This document shows, one piece after another, positions 6,514-9,511 of a stretch of 9,511 bases of DNA. Positions within the stretch are counted from its first letter, which is position 1. Every line of letters starts with the position of its first letter. The notes below the pieces were generated by a model, which was not told the origin of the DNA, searched no databases, and was given only the letters and a program-made list of their open reading frames with translations. The position numbers and the translations under genes were made by a program. The stretch is from Fidelibacterota bacterium (GTDB lineage Bacteria; Fidelibacterota; Marinisomatia; Marinisomatales; UBA1611), in NCBI GenBank assembly GCA_002717915.1, contig PBCV01000050.1:1-9511 (forward strand), written 5' to 3'.

Positions 6514-8718
6514 ATGAAAAAGCAAATTTTCCATTTATTACTGGCAACTGTTATTACAGTAATTTATTCCGCATGCGGTTTCTTAAAAGAATCTGAATCA
6601 GAAGAAGAACAGGCTGCCGGTTTCACCAATACCTTAAACGAAAACCTTGGGGGTACCCAGGGCTCTATCTCAGAATATTTTTACAATTTTGAAAATGATG
6701 TAAATGCTACATTTTTCCGGTATAATCCCAACCTCATGGCAAACTATGACACCTATATGGATTATTACAGTCTATTCGGTGAAGATCCAACTACGATGGG
6801 TTTTCGTACATTTCCGAATCATCTAGTTGCCATGACAGAAAATGATGAAGCAGAGTTTACTGAGCGTCATTACATTGATTCACTCTCTGTGGCTGACTCA
6901 GTTGTTTATGATTCGGTTCAGATAACATCTACACCATTTAAGAACCTTGAAGCCCTTGAATGGAATCTTGAAGCGGAGCCATCACTCCAGCGGTATAAAC
7001 TTGTAAACTCTGACTGGGTCCTGGCAGATACCATGTTGTTTTACACTGATACGTTTGATATCAGTGCCTACTGGGCTGTTGTGGATACACCATTTATTGA
7101 TGATGGACTGCTCTTTGTGGATTCGTCAGAGTGGCACGACACCAACTATGTTTTTTTTGCTGATGAACCATTACGATTTTTAAATACATTTGAATTTATT
7201 AAACAGCAGCTTAGTTCAGATTCACTTGTTTTCCGGTCCAATACAGATTGCAATGATAATGGTCAGTGGGATGAAGCTGAAGTAACGATCACCGATTACA
7301 ACGGTAATGGTATTTATGAAGTTTTATTTGAATACTCCGATAATAATAATAATGGAGAGTATGATGCTGGAGATGATCTGATCCAGGATTATAACAATGA
7401 TGGTGTTATTTCCGTTGCCTATGAGTTTGAAGATATGGCGAATGGTGTCTGGGATTCCCCAGAGCCATACTACGATATAGATTCATCAGGAACATATGAT
7501 CTGAATGAACCTTACCAGGACCGAAACTGTAATGACAAGTGGGATGATTCTGAAGATTACGCGGACAATGATAACTCTGGATCATATACGGATGGAGACG
7601 ATTTTACAGATTCAGGGAATGGACTGTACGATGACACAGAAGAATTCACACTGAAAGATTCTGATGGGGACGGGGAATTTGAGCAACATCTCTATACCAT
7701 TGGAGAAAAGCCCGATAATTTGATTGTTGATTGGAGTGACCCCGCTAATCCGGAAGTCCTATTAGAGATAGGGCTGGGGGATGATGTGACCAGCCGCTGG
7801 GGCACGGTATATACGGATATGATCGAAGAAGTAGATTTCCTTGACCTCAAACAGCAATTCGTGGATGAAATGGATTCCCTGGTAACCTTGTTCACCAGAG
7901 AAGAAGTTGGACATATAAGGGATGCTTCTCTTGCGCCTGATGACTATTATATTACAAAATCGGAATGGGCCAAAACTGCCGGTGGGCAAACGGAACGATT
8001 CTACAACTATCATATATTTCATGAGCCGGACCACCTGAACCAGATTATTTTTCCATCCTATTTTCTTCCGGTTGGGTTTTATTTCAGTCCCAATGATATT
8101 GAAGATGGATTCTGGCACAAGAAAAGTTTAGAAAGTGAAGTGCTTTACTACACATACAATGGGTTATTGAGAGATGGAGAATTCGTTGATACATCCTATT
8201 TTGATACAACGAACATTGCCGTTTATTTTATTGAAAAATCATACCAGGTAGAATCTGCAAGTGTCACTGTACCAGCGGGACACCGTTCAAGCCTTGATTC
8301 CCCAGCATCGGACACAACGTTTACAGATTGTTTTAAGGTGACCCAGACCACCACCATGACCATGGTAGGCAGTGGTGTAGATTTTGGACAAAGAACTGAA
8401 TCCTGGCTGGCAAAGAATAAAGGACTTGTAAAGAGCGAAGTCTATGTCCGCTGGACTGAACATCCTTATAGTTCAGAATGGACACAGAATAATAGTTATC
8501 TGGATACGCTCAATGAAGCATGGGTTGGGTTGAACCGGATTGAGCTGACGTCCGTTGATATTCAAGCGGAAAACGGTGTATTCAAAAAATTAACTCAGCC
8601 GGTAAGCACTGTTGAACTTCGCGACATAGGAGATCATCCGGATTTTGATTTTGATCCATTTCACGTCAGCACACAGATTGGAATTCACACACTTGATTTA
8701 CGTGAGTTAAGCGAATGA
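6514..8718 (+). CDS. Putative outer-membrane lipoprotein with tandem calcium-loop repeats, function unknown
   Basis: I do not recognise a named family for this 734-residue protein. The N-terminus is a short hydrophobic signal ending in IYSAC, with Cys21 as the likely lipidated residue. Tyr at -3 is atypical for a lipobox, but Ser-Ala-Cys fits. An acidic linker follows (KESESEEEQ). The body has three parts: an Asp/Tyr-rich N-terminal region (about 36-240); about ten tandem units of some 15 residues (245-390); and a C-terminal region (about 395-734) with alternating hydrophobic and polar strands, suggesting a beta-rich fold. It lacks a T9SS sorting tail and shows no SusD-like features. I chose the ATG at 6514. 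An in-frame TTG at 6511 is possible, and neither has a clear ribosome-binding site. The stop overlaps the TonB receptor start as ATGA, so the two are probably co-translated and act together at the outer membrane. The partnership is inferred from gene order only. Confidence 0.85.
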   Translation: MKKQIFHLLLATVITVIYSACGFLKESESEEEQAAGFTNTLNENLGGTQGSISEYFYNFENDVNATFFRYNPNLMANYDTYMDYYSLFGEDPTTMGFRTFPNHLVAMTENDEAEFTERHYIDSLSVADSVVYDSVQITSTPFKNLEALEWNLEAEPSLQRYKLVNSDWVLADTMLFYTDTFDISAYWAVVDTPFIDDGLLFVDSSEWHDTNYVFFADEPLRFLNTFEFIKQQLSSDSLVFRSNTDCNDNGQWDEAEVTITDYNGNGIYEVLFEYSDNNNNGEYDAGDDLIQDYNNDGVISVAYEFEDMANGVWDSPEPYYDIDSSGTYDLNEPYQDRNCNDKWDDSEDYADNDNSGSYTDGDDFTDSGNGLYDDTEEFTLKDSDGDGEFEQHLYTIGEKPDNLIVDWSDPANPEVLLEIGLGDDVTSRWGTVYTDMIEEVDFLDLKQQFVDEMDSLVTLFTREEVGHIRDASLAPDDYYITKSEWAKTAGGQTERFYNYHIFHEPDHLNQIIFPSYFLPVGFYFSPNDIEDGFWHKKSLESEVLYYTYNGLLRDGEFVDTSYFDTTNIAVYFIEKSYQVESASVTVPAGHRSSLDSPASDTTFTDCFKVTQTTTMTMVGSGVDFGQRTESWLAKNKGLVKSEVYVRWTEHPYSSEWTQNNSYLDTLNEAWVGLNRIELTSVDIQAENGVFKKLTQPVSTVELRDIGDHPDFDFDPFHVSTQIGIHTLDLRELSE
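7246..7683 (+). repeat. About ten tandem 15-residue calcium-loop-like repeats in the lipoprotein
   Basis: Units begin at residues 245, 261, 276, 292, 307, 321, 336, 351, 366 and 382, a spacing of 14-16 residues. The best units read DCNDNGQWDEAE, DNNNNGEYDAGDD, DIDSSGTYDLNEP, DRNCNDKWDDSED and DNDNSGSYTDGDD. The consensus is D-x-[ND]-x-[NS]-G-x-[YW]-D-x-x-[ED]-[PD]. Asp/Asn at positions 1, 3 and 5, Gly at 6 and acidic residues at 9 and 12 match calcium coordination in EF-hand/dockerin or thrombospondin type 3 loops. No EF-hand helices separate the units, which favours an extended calcium-stabilised rod. Units 4 (DYNNDGVIS) and 10 (DSDGDGEFE) are degenerate. The DNA copies have diverged, so this is an old protein repeat and not a recent duplication. 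Confidence 0.85.
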
Positions 8719-9511
8719 GCAAGTATATTAAACTCTGGGTTACCTTTTCGATAATGGTTTCTTTTATCCTGGCAGGTACGGATGGAACGATTCGTGGAAA
8801 GGTTACAGATTCGGAAGGTAAACCACTACCCGGTGCAAATATTTATATTCCTGCTGCAGGCATTGGAGCAGCAGCGGATGCAGATGGAAACTATATAATT
8901 CTTAATATACCTGTTGGTGATTATGATGTAGTTGTGCAGATGATGGGATACCAGAAGCAAACTATAAAAGAAGTAAGTGTCATGATGGACCAGACTGTTT
9001 GGTTAAATTTCAAACTTCCTGTTGCAGCAGTTGAAGGTGATGAAGTGGAAGTATTAGGAACGCGACCACTGGTTGAAAAGGGGGCCACTGCAAAGAAAAT
9101 CACTATTGATAAAGAAACCATACAAGCCCTGCCTATTCGTGATCTGAACGAGTTATACACTCTGCAATCGGGTGTTGTGAAAGTTGTCAGCCGTAACAAA
9201 TCAGTTCCAGACCATGAAGAGCGGGGCATTGAAGAAATTCATGTAAAAGGTGGCCGCTCCGGTGAGATCGCTTATATGATGGATGGAATGTATCTCAGGA
9301 ATCCGATTTTCGGTTCTATTGGCTCAGGCACTAGACTGAACCTGTTTGCAGTAAGGGAGTTTGACTGGCAGCCTGGAGGGTTTAATGCCGAATATGGCGA
9401 TGCCCAATCAGCTGTATCAAACTGGCATACCAGTTCAGGCGGCAGCGAGATTGAATATCATTTCAGATTCGAAACCAGTCAGGTCGGGGCACTTATAAAC
9501 TCAGCAGCCGG
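8715..9511 (+). CDS. TonB-dependent outer-membrane receptor, N-terminal part (3' truncated by window)
   Basis: The gene is open from ATG 8715 to the window end (265 codons plus two bases), so most of the beta barrel is missing. Residues 1-20 form a signal peptide (K3, K6, hydrophobic LWVTFSIMVSFILA). Residues 24-105 are a carboxypeptidase-regulatory-like domain (GTIRGKVTDSEGKPLPGANI, DADGNY, IPVGDYDVVVQMMGYQ), common at the front of Bacteroidota-type TonB receptors. The plug domain starts near residue 125. It includes IQALPIRDLNELYTLQSGVV (136-155), IHVKGGRSGEIAYMMDGMYL (175-194) and the typical QPGGFNAEYGDAQSAVSN segment (219-236). No STN domain is visible, so a role in transmembrane signalling to an anti-sigma factor is unlikely. 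The start overlaps the lipoprotein stop by four bases (ATGA). TonB receptors import ligands using proton motive force. The substrate cannot be told here. Confidence 0.93.
   Translation, partial: MSKYIKLWVTFSIMVSFILAGTDGTIRGKVTDSEGKPLPGANIYIPAAGIGAAADADGNYIILNIPVGDYDVVVQMMGYQKQTIKEVSVMMDQTVWLNFKLPVAAVEGDEVEVLGTRPLVEKGATAKKITIDKETIQALPIRDLNELYTLQSGVVKVVSRNKSVPDHEERGIEEIHVKGGRSGEIAYMMDGMYLRNPIFGSIGSGTRLNLFAVREFDWQPGGFNAEYGDAQSAVSNWHTSSGGSEIEYHFRFETSQVGALINSAA

Noticed and set aside
7246..7683. DNA-level tandem repeat or CRISPR-like array
   Set aside because: The periodicity is at protein level. The nucleotide copies have diverged and no identical direct repeats with uniform spacers are present.
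6514..8718. SusD-like identity for the lipoprotein beside the TonB receptor
   Set aside because: It precedes the receptor, lacks tetratricopeptide-like helical content and is dominated by Asp/Tyr-rich and strand-like sequence. Only the genomic arrangement recalls SusC/SusD.
8921..9229. Open frame of 102 codons on the minus strand
   Set aside because: It lies wholly antisense to the plug region of the TonB receptor, which has clear homology on the plus strand. The antisense product resembles nothing.

Overview
The window most likely comes from a bacterium of the FCB group (Fibrobacterota-Chlorobiota-Bacteroidota and relatives). A candidate phylum such as Neomarinimicrobiota (SAR406/Marinimicrobia) or a neighbour fits best, but this is inference from protein style, not a database result. 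The clues are: a secreted peptidase with a type IX secretion (T9SS) type A C-terminal sorting domain carrying the YPNPFN signature; a TonB-dependent receptor with an N-terminal carboxypeptidase-regulatory-like domain; Asp/Asn/Gly-rich calcium-loop repeats in exported proteins; moderate-to-low GC content; and weak or absent Shine-Dalgarno sequences.

Layout. (1) 1-612, + strand: 3' part of a seven-helix integral membrane protein. (2) 705-3737, + strand: the conserved protein quality-control operon tig-clpP-clpX. Trigger factor overlaps clpP, and clpP overlaps clpX through an ATGA junction. This ClpX has no N-terminal zinc-binding domain. (3) 3738-6422, - strand: a large secreted M6-type metallopeptidase. 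Its stop codon abuts the clpX stop codon with no spacer. (4) 6423-6513: a 91-bp divergent intergenic region with a 7-bp inverted repeat at its centre. (5) 6514-8718, + strand: an unrecognised 734-residue putative lipoprotein with about ten tandem 15-residue calcium-loop-like repeats. (6) 8715-9511, + strand: the start of a TonB-dependent receptor. It overlaps the lipoprotein gene by ATGA and runs off the window.

How the genes may work together. Trigger factor, ClpP and ClpX form a cytoplasmic folding and degradation module. The second half of the window is an envelope/secretion cluster. The lipoprotein and the TonB receptor are translationally coupled and probably act together at the outer membrane. 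The divergent M6 peptidase is predicted to leave the cell by the T9SS. The peptidase and the lipoprotein share the same D-x-N-x-N-G loop style, so both may need extracellular calcium. A possible reading is that the peptidase releases peptides that the lipoprotein/receptor pair captures, but only gene order and predicted location support this.

I found no RNA genes, insertion sequences or CRISPR arrays. No intergenic gap exceeds about 92 bp. The most unusual items are the ClpX without a zinc domain and the uncharacterised calcium-repeat lipoprotein coupled to a TonB receptor.
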